DNA from: Coprinellus micaceus
Lineage: Eukaryota > Basidiomycota > Agaricomycetes > Agaricales > Psathyrellaceae
Direction: 5' to 3'
DNA: 64,000 bases
NCBI GenBank assembly: GCA_951394405.1
Contig: OX596344.1
Span: 1,550,001-1,614,000, forward strand
The notes under the pieces were generated by a model. The model was not told where the DNA came from and searched no databases. It was given only the letters and a program-made list of their open reading frames with translations. A program made the translations under genes and the position numbers. This document shows, piece after piece, positions 10,991 to 21,345 of this stretch; position 1 is the first letter of the stretch, and each line of letters starts with the position of its first letter.

Positions 10991-13900
10991 TTACTCGAGT
11001 CCAAGAGCAAGTCGATGACGTTCAACGGCAGGTTTGGGTAAAGGTTTAGTAAATATATCGGCAATCATATCGGTAGTAGATAAAAAGTGAACAGTAATGT
11101 CGCCTCGCTTGATAGCATCCCGAATCCAATGCATCTTTATATCGATGTGCTTCATTCGGCTGTGGAGCTCTGGGTTCCGGAGAACCTTGAGTGCGGATTG
11201 GTTGTCGACCATGAGTGGTGAGGGAGTAGAGACGTCGTGACCAAGTTCCTTCAGGAGTGTGCGCATCCAGATGATGTCCCTTCCAGCGCTCGACGCAGAG
11301 ACGTACTCTGCCTCTGTTGAGGAGTCTGCCACCGTCGATTGCTTCTTTGCCGACCAACTAACTGCTCCTGATCCCATTTTAATGACAAATCCAGATGTGG
11401 ATCGTCGCGTGTCAAGGCACCCAGCATGATCTGCGTCGCTGTATGCTTGAAAGAGTTCCGAAGACATCTTGCTACCATTGTTACGATAGGTGAGCTTCAG
11501 ATCTTTGGTTCCCTTGAGGTAACGGAATAGGTGCTTGACTGCTTTCCAATGCATAGGTCCGGGGTTGGAGTTGTATTGGGCTAGTTTGGCAACAGCGTAG
11601 GCAATGTCAGGGCGTGTCGCAATCATAAGGTATATCAGGGCGCCGATGGCATTCATGTATGGGACGTTCTTCATCATCTCGTCGTCAGCCTTGTTTGGAA
11701 TGTACTTGGTGAGAGTAGCACCGCTTCCTGGATCCATTGGAGTTCCTACTGGGTAGCAGTCCTCCATCTTGAATCGCGCAAGCATGTCGAGGATGTATTG
11801 AGTCTGGGATAGGCGCATGACTCGGTTCTCGCGGTCGTAGTCGACCTTGATTCCAAGCAGGTACGAGGTGGGTCCGAGATCCTTGATCTTGAAGACCTTG
11901 GCAAGGGAGTCCTTGAGCCATTGGATCTTCTCCTGGCTTTTCGAGGTTATGGTGATGTCGTCGACGAAGACTGGTACAACAATACGGGTCCCATCCATCT
12001 CCCAGACATAGATAGCTGGGTCAGATTTTATTTGGGTGAATCCGATCGCTTCAAGCTCTGATGCTAGCTTTTGGTACCACAGTCGTCCGCTCTGTTTCAA
12101 GCCATATAAACCTTTCTTTAGCCGGCACACCCATCTCCGTCCCTTTGAGTCTGGATTCTTGATCTCAAACCCTGGCGCCTGCTCCATGTAGACTTCGTAT
12201 TGCTCCTCAATTGTTCCGTTGAGGTAGGCATTGTCGACGTCAATGGTCTCGATGAAGTGTCCTTCCATGGCGGCTTGGGCGAAGATTGCGCGGATTGATG
12301 TGAGACGAGATGCAGGTGCCCATGTCTGATCGTAGTCTACTCCAGGCATTTGGGAGTATCCCTTGGCGACAAGTCGAGCCTTGTAGCGGTCAATTGTGCC
12401 ATCTGCCTTTCGTTTGATGAGGAAGACCCATCGTGATCCGACAACCTTTCGTCCCTCTGGTAGTTCGACTAGTTCCCAAGTGCCATTGGTGGTTAGGGCG
12501 TCAATCTCAACCTGTGCTGCGGTCTGCCAGTGTTCGCCATCTGGTCCTGCAAAGGCTTCCCAGTGTGTCCGAGGCGCATCTCCTGGACGGCGTGTAGCCG
12601 CTCCTAGTGCTTTGTCCTGTGCCATGTAGAATGCCATTTCCATGCCTTGGTCGAGAGTCAGGGTCTCTTCCAGGGGGACATGGTATAGACTGATGAGAGA
12701 ATCAAGTATACTGGTGGCACGTAGTGCATCTTCCATGTCTACAGGTTCGTCGTCAGGGTCAAAGTCCTCAGCTGCAATGGGTTGTACAGGTTCGTCGTCG
12801 TCGTCGTCGTCTTCATCCTCATCCTCATCCTCTGTTTCGGGTAGCTGATTGTTTCTTTGTGCACCCCCTCGATCTGCTACCTGTTCACCCCCTTCACGCC
12901 TGGCTACTGGAATTGTACCACGTCTCCCTTTTCCACTCGCGAGTTGGTAGTCCTTGACGGTTGTTGCCGTTTTCCGTACGGGCCGGGAGCTTTGTGCTAC
13001 TAGCGGTGGAGCTTTCGGAACTTTCGCCTTGCGAGGGATTGATTCGCGAGGGGGAGGGGGAGGTGGCCGGGTGCGTTTCTGGGCAGGTGCTGGAGGTGCG
13101 ACTGGTGCTGGAGGAGGTAGTTCTGGGAACATGGGTCCATCCTCAGCTGGTGCAGGGAGCCCTGGGAACAAGGCAGGTATTGGTAGCAGCTGTTTCGTTG
13201 AGGGAGTAGATGAGGGATCCCGTTTCGTAGGAGTAGGTGGAATTGACGGATGGACAGACGGTTGCTGTGTGGCTGGCGTCTTAGGCTCAGTTTTAGGAGG
13301 TCGCTCGGGAGTCCGAGGTGCTGCTTGGTCTCCATCGTCATCATTGTCGCTCTCGTCTGATCCATCATCTGGATGGTCATGGGGAGGCGGTGGTGGCGCG
13401 ATGGGAGCATGAGGTGGTGCAAGAGGTGGATTCTCCGGTTCGAGATTGGCGTCTGGCCAGATGTCCCTAATGCCTATAGGCGTGTATGCCTGTTCGTTCC
13501 CTACGGTCGAGAGACCAGGGAAGGTGCCTTCAGCGAAGATAACATCCCGGGATATGGTGATCTTCTTCGTTACTGGATTGTAGCATTTCCAGCCTTTGTA
13601 GCCTGGTTCAAAGCCGATAAAGACACAAGGCTCCGTGTGTGACTGGAGGTTCTTGCGGTCCTTGCGCAATACATGGACGTATACGCGGCAGCCAAATACT
13701 CGGTGCATGGACAGATCGGGCTTTGCTTTATGCCAGACTTCATAGGAGGTAGTATTCGATAATGTGGAGGATGGGGTCGCATTCAGGATGTCTGTGTAAT
13801 AGAGTACAGCTGCACCCCAGAACATCATGGGAAGGTGTGCTTGGTTGAGCATGGCAATGACCCCTTCAGTTAGCGTGCGATTGAGTCGTTCGCTGACACC

Positions 13901-15922
13901 GTTCTGTTGAGGTGTGGCTTTAACTGTGTGTTGCCGTGCGATACCAAGTCCCTTGCACCATTGAATGAAGTCGTTCCCCATGTATTCCCCTCCTTTATCA
14001 TCACGAAGTTCCTTGACCTTTGTGCCGAGCTTTCGCTCACTCTTGGCAACAAAGTCTTTGAAGGCTTGGAATGCGTCACTCTTGTGTTTCAGGAGGGCGA
14101 CCTCTTTGAACCGTGAGTGGTCATCAATGAATGTGATCCAGTATCGATAGCCGATTGGTGTCTGTACAGCGAGGGGTCCATGGAGGTCCGAGTGAATCCG
14201 TCCAAGGAGCTCTGTTGAGCGATTCGCTGATAGCTTTGGGAATGGATCCCGATGTTGCTTCCCTGCGATGCAGTGTTCGCAGGTGTCGTTGAGTTCCGTG
14301 CCCTCCTTCACCAGGATGCCAGTGGCCAAGTCTTGGCGCATAAGCGTCTCCAGACGATCCTTCCCAATGTGCCCTAACCTCTGATGTAATAGTTCCTTCC
14401 CGATTTTGGAGATGTAGGCTGCCTCCGTCTCCGTGTTTTCGAGCGTTGTCCCATTGAGAGAGCCAACAGTTCCGTCGATGGTAGCTGTTAGGAGTAGCTC
14501 GCCATTCTTGAAGAAGTCAAGCGAGTCTCCTTCAATTACGACACGCATTTTGCTCTTCTTAACGACAGAGAGGATCGAGAATAGGTTATTGCGAAGTGCA
14601 GGAACATATAGTACATCGTTGAATATCACAGTTTGACCAACTTTTCCGTATATACGAGGCGTGAAACGTACTTCCCCCTTTCCTGTAGCCCAGACAATCT
14701 CGTTGTTAGCGAGAGACACAGCAATTTTCACCGCAACCATGTTACGGATCCACTTGCGATTGGGTGTCATATGTGAGGTTGCACCTGAGTCTGGGTTCCA
14801 GGAAGTATTAGTGGGGTTGTTACGAGCTCGACGGATAAGGGGACTTGCGATGTGGGAAACAGTGGCCATCATGACGTTCTCCTCAGCAGTCGCAGCTGTG
14901 GTGGGCGTCTCGGCGATCTTGGCCTTCTGGGAGTTCTGGACGCGGCAGTCCTTGTCCTCGTGCGTGTTCTGCCAACCGTGGACCTTGCACCTGTACTTCG
15001 CCTTCTTCTTCGGGGCAGCTGTAGCTACCTGAAGAGCGGCAGACGTCCCCTCAGCAAGCTGAGTGTTGCGAGCGAGGGAGTCGGCCTTGCGAAGGTGATC
15101 GAGGACTTCAAGGGGATTGTCGTCCCCAGTGGAGATGTGGTTGAGCGTATTGCGGAGGATGGTGTCATCCTTGCCAAGACCAATGGGGATCATGCTGATC
15201 GCAAGATCGCGCGCGAGATGAGCAGCCGTGTATCCTTCCTCGAAAGCAGAGGGCGTAAGGAGTTCACTTGCTCCCCGACTGGTGGATTGAATTGTCGTCG
15301 TTGCTCCGTCCGATGTCGTTTGGGAGGAGATGGTGACAGACCGTGTCGTCTCTGCAAGGTATTCTGCTCCTTGCGGGAGGAGCGCGGTGAGACGTGAGGC
15401 GTGCGCCATGCAACGCGATCCGAAGTCGGAGTAGGTCTCCTTCTCAAAGCCCGAGGACCTCATGCGAAGTGCCATCATCTCCTGAAGGACACTGATGCGA
15501 GAGCCAGAAGTCTTGGGCTGGTAGGTTTCCAAGAGCTTCTCCCAGATAGCAGCGATGTCGGTGACTTGGATGCCAGAGAGGACGGTCTCGAGTTGGGAGT
15601 GGTCGAGAGTAGACCGGACGTAGCCGATGAGCTTGGAGCGGCGACTGGCATAGTCGGACTTGACCTTGTCGTCGGCATTGCTCCCAGGTTTTTTCTCTTC
15701 CCCAGTGAGGATGCCGTAGGCGTTGAGGTCGAAGGCCTTGTTCTCGACAGTGAACTTCCACTGCTGCACAGTGTAGGCCGTGAGCATGATGGGCGAGGAC
15801 GTAGTGGTAGAGTCCATGATGGTAGGTGATGAAGAATGGGAGAGGATGAAATGATAGGTACGAAACGATAAGAGATAGGTGATAGGTAAAGTGCCCGTGA
15901 TTTTGTAGGTAAAACGGACCAA
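10991..15922 (-). CDS. Copia Gag-Pol polyprotein
   Basis: The ORF is uninterrupted over 1,643 codons. The likely start is the Met at 15817 (MDSTTTSSPIM, codon 36), where the gag-like UBN2-type domain begins. A C/H knuckle-like block (CKVHGWQNTHEDKDC) lies near residue 325. The aspartic protease motif DSGA is near 376. A GAG-pre-integrase zinc binder (HQRLGH ... CEHC) lies near 511-555. The integrase core shows Asp in HSDLHG (~580), Asp in DDKGGEY and Glu in NGVSERLNR (~680). A long Pro/Asp/Glu-rich linker follows. Reverse transcriptase has the catalytic FVDD (~1320). RNase H has YSDADHAG (~1495) and STEAEY. The product would assemble virus-like particles and copy the element's RNA. All catalytic residues I can check are present. 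Confidence 0.95.
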   Translation of the reverse strand: MVRFTYKITGTLPITYLLSFRTYHFILSHSSSPTIMDSTTTSSPIMLTAYTVQQWKFTVENKAFDLNAYGILTGEEKKPGSNADDKVKSDYASRRSKLIGYVRSTLDHSQLETVLSGIQVTDIAAIWEKLLETYQPKTSGSRISVLQEMMALRMRSSGFEKETYSDFGSRCMAHASRLTALLPQGAEYLAETTRSVTISSQTTSDGATTTIQSTSRGASELLTPSAFEEGYTAAHLARDLAISMIPIGLGKDDTILRNTLNHISTGDDNPLEVLDHLRKADSLARNTQLAEGTSAALQVATAAPKKKAKYRCKVHGWQNTHEDKDCRVQNSQKAKIAETPTTAATAEENVMMATVSHIASPLIRRARNNPTNTSWNPDSGATSHMTPNRKWIRNMVAVKIAVSLANNEIVWATGKGEVRFTPRIYGKVGQTVIFNDVLYVPALRNNLFSILSVVKKSKMRVVIEGDSLDFFKNGELLLTATIDGTVGSLNGTTLENTETEAAYISKIGKELLHQRLGHIGKDRLETLMRQDLATGILVKEGTELNDTCEHCIAGKQHRDPFPKLSANRSTELLGRIHSDLHGPLAVQTPIGYRYWITFIDDHSRFKEVALLKHKSDAFQAFKDFVAKSERKLGTKVKELRDDKGGEYMGNDFIQWCKGLGIARQHTVKATPQQNGVSERLNRTLTEGVIAMLNQAHLPMMFWGAAVLYYTDILNATPSSTLSNTTSYEVWHKAKPDLSMHRVFGCRVYVHVLRKDRKNLQSHTEPCVFIGFEPGYKGWKCYNPVTKKITISRDVIFAEGTFPGLSTVGNEQAYTPIGIRDIWPDANLEPENPPLAPPHAPIAPPPPPHDHPDDGSDESDNDDDGDQAAPRTPERPPKTEPKTPATQQPSVHPSIPPTPTKRDPSSTPSTKQLLPIPALFPGLPAPAEDGPMFPELPPPAPVAPPAPAQKRTRPPPPPPRESIPRKAKVPKAPPLVAQSSRPVRKTATTVKDYQLASGKGRRGTIPVARREGGEQVADRGGAQRNNQLPETEDEDEDEDDDDDDEPVQPIAAEDFDPDDEPVDMEDALRATSILDSLISLYHVPLEETLTLDQGMEMAFYMAQDKALGAATRRPGDAPRTHWEAFAGPDGEHWQTAAQVEIDALTTNGTWELVELPEGRKVVGSRWVFLIKRKADGTIDRYKARLVAKGYSQMPGVDYDQTWAPASRLTSIRAIFAQAAMEGHFIETIDVDNAYLNGTIEEQYEVYMEQAPGFEIKNPDSKGRRWVCRLKKGLYGLKQSGRLWYQKLASELEAIGFTQIKSDPAIYVWEMDGTRIVVPVFVDDITITSKSQEKIQWLKDSLAKVFKIKDLGPTSYLLGIKVDYDRENRVMRLSQTQYILDMLARFKMEDCYPVGTPMDPGSGATLTKYIPNKADDEMMKNVPYMNAIGALIYLMIATRPDIAYAVAKLAQYNSNPGPMHWKAVKHLFRYLKGTKDLKLTYRNNGSKMSSELFQAYSDADHAGCLDTRRSTSGFVIKMGSGAVSWSAKKQSTVADSSTEAEYVSASSAGRDIIWMRTLLKELGHDVSTPSPLMVDNQSALKVLRNPELHSRMKHIDIKMHWIRDAIKRGDITVHFLSTTDMIADIFTKPLPKPAVERHRLALGLE

Positions 15923-16392
15923 TACGTAGATATCCTAAAAAGGAGTTGAAGTTTTACACTAAGATCCGCAGAGGGAACCCCGCTGTCACTTTGAGTACCG
16001 GTTACTGAAAGCGTTTGGATGGAGGGAGCGCTACCGTTGCGTCGTTTCCCCAGTCCAACCGAATCAGGCCTCTCAAAGAAGGATCGCTACTCTAATTCCG
16101 TAGACGGTAAGCGTCTGTGGACTTCCTGATAGCTTCTTTCCCGTAGTGGGAACGCTTGCCGCGGGGTAGAAGGTGGTAATGGAAGTTGATACGTACTCCT
16201 GAGTATCAGGAGGGGTAGTGGAATGTAAGTAGCGAAACGTAAATAGCGAAAGTGAAGATAGTGAAAATGTGAAGGGAGATAGGCTTCAGGTGGAGATATC
16301 ACACGAGAAGAGGCCGTAGGCTATGGGCGATCGAGGGGCAGTGGAGCGGTTACCGCGGTGTCTGATAACGGATGGCGTGATCAGAGGAGCCC
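15923..16392 (-). other. Copia 5' leader
   Basis: About 470 nt lies between the primer-binding site and the polyprotein frame on the minus strand. There is no coding signal. It should hold the transcript leader and packaging sequences of the element. No specific packaging motif can be named. Confidence 0.6.
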
Positions 16393-16405
16393 GGGGCTCA
16401 TAACT
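16393..16405 (-). other. Copia primer-binding site (initiator tRNA-Met anticodon arm)
   Basis: Directly after the 5' LTR the minus strand reads A then GTTATGAGCCCCGG. The window strand therefore carries GGGGCTCATAAC. The stretch GGCUCAUAAC is the 5' anticodon arm and loop of fungal initiator tRNA-Met (anticodon CAU), ending at about C39. Drosophila copia primes from a 39-nt 5' half of that same tRNA. The match and the one-base spacing support the same mechanism here, by inference. The species' own tRNA sequence was not available. Confidence 0.7.
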
Positions 16406-16788
16406 TGTAGAACGATGCAAGTATGACCCACTGTAAGTGGGGAGAGTTCGATGTTAGATTGAAAGTAAGTAGGGTATACAAGATACACACCTGTAAGTGG
16501 GGAGAGTTCGATGGGGACTGACCCACTTACAGTGTGGACTATATACTGTGGAGAACAATAGATAACCTATATGCGGAACAATAAGAAAGAACAATAGACG
16601 TTCCATAAGTAGAGAACAATAGCAGTGAATGGAGATAAGGTGGAGATAAGAGAACAATAAGTGCAAGTATAATGGGAATAATACAAGGTGGTTGTTGTTC
16701 TCTGTAGAACAATAGAAGATAAGTAAAACGTTCGAAATAGGGGTATTCTTTGTAGAGATAGAGTTGACATGAGCATTGTCTTCCAACA
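16406..16788 (-). repeat. Copia 5' LTR (right)
   Basis: The LTR is 383 bp, the same length as the left copy with one visible substitution. In element orientation it carries the promoter. It is followed on the window strand by the second GTCTC copy (16789-16793). Confidence 0.95.
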
Positions 16789-19417
16789 GTCTCGACGTCA
16801 CCAGTCGCCCCAATTCCGGAGCAGTTCTGCGCTGTTAAGCAAGTCATAGAGTAAGTACGAGGGTATCCGTTCCGATATTCCAATGACTGACCGTATTCAA
16901 CACAGTGCGACTCATGCAAAGCCAGCAAGGGTGTTCGATCCGGTAACTGGGCAGTACATGCGGTTCAAACTACAGTGTAACTGTGAGCCTGGAGACAACC
17001 CAGCACAGAGTGAAGTAGCTGGGCACATGGGCGTTGGAAGCAACTTCCTCTGCCGCAAGTGCCACGCTGGTGGAACAAAAAAAGAGAAGCAGTCTGACGT
17101 GGGCTTTGACCAGCTCTTTTCGGCAAGTCGCCGATCACAAATGGAAGGTGGCGGGTGCTTACCATCATTTTCCACAGCCAGGAGTTCCGCGTACCGTTCA
17201 GGAGACCCTCAAGGAGGTCGAGCACCAACTGCGGTTGGCCAGCAGGGGCGTAGCGTTGACCGTTACCACCAGGCAGACAGAAACAGGAGTCAAGGATGCG
17301 TTTACCCAGTTTTGGATAGAGCGGCTGATCCAATGGTCACGGGAGCGGCAAAAACGCGGAGAAGGGCAAAGCCTTGAGGCAATCGAAGCAGAATTAATGG
17401 ACCTCGTCGAGAGCGATCGTGACTCGGTGTATAACCCATTCCTGACACTGAAATGTGAGTCGCACATCTTTCTGCCACCTTTCAAAGACTGAGAGATTTC
17501 GCAAATCGCAACAGACAGCGATGTAAACCAAGATACGCCAGTGGAGATCCTCCACACTATCTTACTCGGTATTGTCAAGTATGGGTGGCACACCACGCAC
17601 ACCACATGGAAAGACAACCAGAAGGCCCTATATGCCGCCCGTTTGCAGTCCACAGATCCGAAAGGTTTATCAATCCCCGCAATACGTGCAGGTTACATTA
17701 TGCAGTACGCGAATTCATTGATTGGGCGGCAGCTCAAAATATTGGCCCAGACAAATGTGTTCTACATTTATGACCTGGTCTCTGCCGATCAGTACCAGCT
17801 TATCAAGGCGACTGGTGTGTTGGCCGCTCTGTTATGGGTGCCGGAGATATTTAACATGGGGGAATACTTGGTATGTATTCGCCACCGATGCCGACTTCCT
17901 GGGAGTACCATACTCACATTGTACTTTGCAGGAGGACGTCAAGATCGCAGTCGCAAACGTCCTTGACAGCGCTGCAAAGCTCGACCCCTCGAAGATCATC
18001 GCCAAAATGAAGTATCACCTTTTGGTTCACATCCCCGATGATGTTGAACGCCTCGGGCCAATCATTGGACAAGCCACGGAGAGCCATGAGTCCTTTAATC
18101 TAGTTTTCAGGAATTGCTCTGTGCTTTCGAACCACCAGTCGCCCAGCCGCGATATTGCCTATCAGCTGGCTAAACAAGACACCTTTAGACATTTAATATC
18201 GGGTGGGTGGTATGAAGAGCACGGAGAGTCAAATTCTGAGCGATGGAAGCTATCTGGACGAGCGCTTCTACAGTATGTGGAGAAGAGCGAGGTTTTGAAG
18301 CGGATATACCACATTGAACCCCACCTTAGAGGCAAAGAAAATGTCGGTGAGTTCAAAGTCATATGTTCGCTTACCTAAAGAGACGTCCGGAAGCATGCCA
18401 ATCATAATTTACAGGGGCTACCGTGCTCAAGCCTATCTCTCGCAAGGACGAGGAGCCACGCTCAAGGATCCGCCGAGCATACTCCCTCGACGAGACCATC
18501 GCCAGTGATGCCATCTTTCCAGGGACAGATGTGCGATCCTCAAACATAAAGTGGAATCAGTGCAAGTCCATTGTCGCCAGTTCCGGCGACGAGTGTAGAG
18601 TGGGCAGCTGGGTGTTTGTTCAGGGAAAGCTGGGTCCAGCAGGTGACAATATGGTATGTCTTTACTCTTTAAGTTCTCAAGATATCAAGTCCCGATCAAC
18701 TCGCTCACCCCGCCAATAATCTTAAGACGTTCACCGGAAGAATTGTTGAGATCCTACAACCCGAAAACCGGACGCTCGAATCTGCTCACCCCATTGTTGT
18801 AATTCAGCGCTTTCAAGTCTCGCAAACCCTGCATCCCATCTACGATATGCCTGTCCTCCTGCAGCCGTTCGGCGAATCTTCAAAGATTGCTGTTGTTGCC
18901 GAAGTAAGTGGCCTCAGTTTGAATTCGTTTCCGAAGCCCCTAATAAGCGTCGACTCTGCAGGACATCCTATTTGACTACAATACACAGCACGACTGCCAT
19001 ACCGGCAAGTGCGCCAATACGGGGGAGAGGCCGGTCATGCAAGAGCGAGTTGAATCTGGCCGAGTTGAGAAGTTCATTAACCACTCCGCCGTTGAGCGGT
19101 TCATCATTAATACCCACGCCTTCCACAACGCTCACCTGATTCGCTCAGTCGACGGCCTCCGTGAATGCTTAAGGCCTAAGCTCCTCTATCCTAACCGCCA
19201 ACAGCATCATTTGGAAGCTGCGGCGGTGGTGCGAGCGAGGAAGGCGGCGGCTGATGTGAAGAAAGCCGACGCAGCAGCCACCGAGAAGCATCCGCCGAAG
19301 GCAAAGAAGAAGAGGAGGCGAGGAGAGGCGCCTTGTGATGACAATCTCATCCCCCCTGAGCCTTCGGGCCCACCGCCGAACAGATCTCTCGAGTCCGTTC
19401 CTATGGAGGAGGATTAG
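16789..19417 (+). pseudogene. Large uncharacterised Agaricomycete gene, 3' part
   Basis: This continues the gene from 8822 in phase. Joining ...FVS before the element to TSPVAPIPEQF after it restores the family sequence. Later blocks are LQCNCEPGDNPAQSEVAGH, NFLCRKCHAGGT (C-x2-C), [56 protein letters not shown] and a basic tail (KAKKKRRRGE) ending SVPMEED at 19417. Introns are short GT-AG ones, except 17123-17177, which reads GC...AG. Apart from the copia insertion I see no stop or frameshift, so the gene was probably intact until recently. The complete product would be well over 1,000 aa. Function is unknown. The repeated C-x2-C pairs suggest metal binding. Confidence 0.65.
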
Positions 19418-20258
19418 ATATATATGGTGGACTCGGCAAATACATGGGATGTCATACCCAACCAATGTCCCCAACACATGGCTTCTAGATCTGAGAATAC
19501 CTGGCAGACAGGCCTTTATGCGGTCAGTATTTAACCTAATATATGAAATCCAGATGTCGGGGAACCTGTCAGTACGATGTAGGCGGCCACAGTGGTCGCA
19601 CTATGGCATCATACTGATCGCAGTCGGGGAGTTATGTGCGTGGGCTCTGATGGATCACCCTCAGGCCAGATTCGGGCGTTCTTGGAGTGTAGTAGCGATA
19701 CATACGCCACTCGTGGTCAAACTCGACGTTAGAACCGTCGGAGACAATTCATTAGTGGTCGATGCGATTTGGCACGTTGAAATTACTTCAGATATTTCCC
19801 TAGCTACTCAATGGCTGGTCCAGGAAGTGGCTTGGTCTCGGTACGGTTCCCACCAAACACGCGCAATAAGGGTGAGAACCACCAGCGACAGGGCATCTCG
19901 TGCATGATGTGAAAAGGACATTCGATACGGTAGATCTCGGGATGTTTGCCACTTCTCTGTGGCTTGGTGGCGTAGCATAGCACGATCGGAGTGTTCTGTG
20001 GATGAAATTCTGGTGGTGTATTCGAGCTGGGCTCTGTGGTTTCCACGCCCACGCCGTGAAGCGGAATGTGGGCGCATAAATTTAACTAAGCAGAGAACTG
20101 CCGAGAGGCTGGCGTGCAAGATGGCATGGTGCATCCTGTAACTGAACCAAGAGAGGTGAAGCTAGAAACGGACTTCTGTTTATACGCAGACATGATACAG
20201 AGGTACTAGGATACAGCAATGATGGAAACGGTAGGCCGTTCAAGCACTGGCAGGGCTA
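19418..20258. other. Gene-free spacer
   Basis: About 840 bp lies between the 3' end of the large gene and a FunK1 pseudogene. ORFs on both strands lack motifs and splice support. Nothing is called. Confidence 0.5.
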
Positions 20259-20981
20259 TTACACTGTAGCCTGGTCGTTGTTGAGGCAGAGTATCATGAT
20301 GCGATGTCGTATGAGTCTCCTGAACTTGTCACACGTCGAGTGCATAAATATGGGCCAACGGAGGATGTCACCCAGGGCGCAGAGGTCGTTGAACGCGGCG
20401 GGAGGTCGTTGGAAATCTTGGACGGGAAGGGCAAATTGTTGGAAAGTGAGGTTCCTCATAGCCGAAACCGCACTCATCAATCGATTGTGATGCAGCTGCA
20501 GGGACAACAGCGTCGCCCGAATCCTCTCCCTCCAGTATCTGGTTGAATGTGCGACACCTTTTTTCTTTGCACTCCAAGTAGGTCCGCTGGATCCACTGTC
20601 CCAGTGGGTTGCCGTCTCTCAGCTTCCCATTGTGGTATCGGCACATGATCCAGACCAGGACGGCAATAAATGTCTCCACCTCGTGCCTGTAGCTTTTTCA
20701 GCCATAGCAGTGTCACTTAGCAGAATGAAGACCCAGGGTCCGCTCTTCGAACAGTCAATCGTACTCCCCTGCCCCACCGCTCCGGTTCGGAATTCACTTG
20801 GTTGGTTGCACAGGTCGAAATCGCAGAGTTTGGGCGTTTCGGAGGCACAGTATTGGCTTGGGTGATGTCTCTGTGTCGAATATCGACGCTCCAGAGGATA
20901 GAGTGGCCTAGAAAGCGGTGTATGAGCGCAGGACGTGAAAACCGTATTTTGAAGAACTATACAATGGAAGAGCGCCAAATA

Positions 20982-20984
20982 GGC
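20982..20984. repeat. Target-site duplication GGC, left copy
   Basis: GGC precedes the CACTGTGTA terminus at 20985. The same GGC follows the opposite terminus at 22205-22207. A 3-bp duplication is typical of CACTA elements. Confidence 0.6.
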
Positions 20985-21002
20985 CACTGTGTACGCAGCC
21001 CC

Positions 21003-21345
21003 AGGGGAAATTCCCCAGGTCGATCCCCCGCCAAACTGGGAAAGATCCCCCGCCAATCGGGGGGTTATCCCCCGGCGAACAGGAGATAATCCCTCGGAAC
21101 GGGGGAAATGGGTCCGGGGGATTATCAGGGTATAATCCCCCGGACATTTGCAACACATCCCCCGGCAGGTCCCTGGCGAGCCCTGGGGGATTTTCTCCTG
21201 TTCGCCGGGGGATATTTGCTCGTTCGTCATATCGACGGACGGGGGAATTCTCCCTGGAGCTACGGGGGATTATTCCTTGGTCCGGGGGAAATTCACTCGG
21301 TAGGCGGGGGATCATTGGGGGATATGGGCGCGTAATAGCGGGGGT
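21003..21345. repeat. Left subterminal array of the GATCCCCCG / CGGGGGAT motif
   Basis: About 15 copies of a motif near ATCCCCCG or its complement CGGGGGAT occur in 340 bp. Near the outer end most are in the C-rich orientation. The inner part is mostly G-rich. Two strong inverted repeats lie inside (21112-21145 and 21066-21095 with 21185-21214). The motif is interspersed with unrelated spacers of 10-25 bp, so it is not a simple tandem satellite. Confidence 0.8.
21112..21145. repeat. Perfect 14-bp inverted repeat, 6-nt loop
   Basis: GTCCGGGGGATTAT (21112-21125), spacer CAGGGT, then ATAATCCCCCGGAC (21132-21145). The arms are exact complements. It lies inside the left subterminal array. It may be a paired protein-binding site or a hairpin. 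Confidence 0.9.

Larger units (their letters stand above)
10581..16788 (-). mobile_element. Complete Ty1/copia LTR retrotransposon
   Basis: The element is 6,208 bp, flanked by GTCTC duplications, with two 383-bp LTRs that begin TG and end CA. I see one difference between the LTRs (C against G near 10696/16521). That points to a recent insertion. It is transcribed from the minus strand, so the right LTR is the 5' LTR. One polyprotein ORF with no stop occupies the inside, with gag, protease, integrase, reverse transcriptase and RNase H in that order, which is the copia arrangement. A primer-binding site and a polypurine tract adjoin the LTRs. All parts needed for autonomous transposition appear present. 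It splits the host gene that runs 8822-19417. Confidence 0.97.

Noticed and set aside
12396..13642. Plus-strand Ser/Gly-rich ORFs inside the copia element
   Set aside because: They are shadows of the polyprotein linker on the opposite strand, caused by its Pro/Asp/Glu repeats.
18314..19907. Separate short genes at the 3' end of the large unknown gene
   Set aside because: Those up to 19417 are exons of the large gene. Those beyond it lack support.
21003..21345. CRISPR-like array
   Set aside because: The motif is short, occurs in both orientations with irregular spacers, and the genome is eukaryotic. It fits transposon subterminal repeats better.
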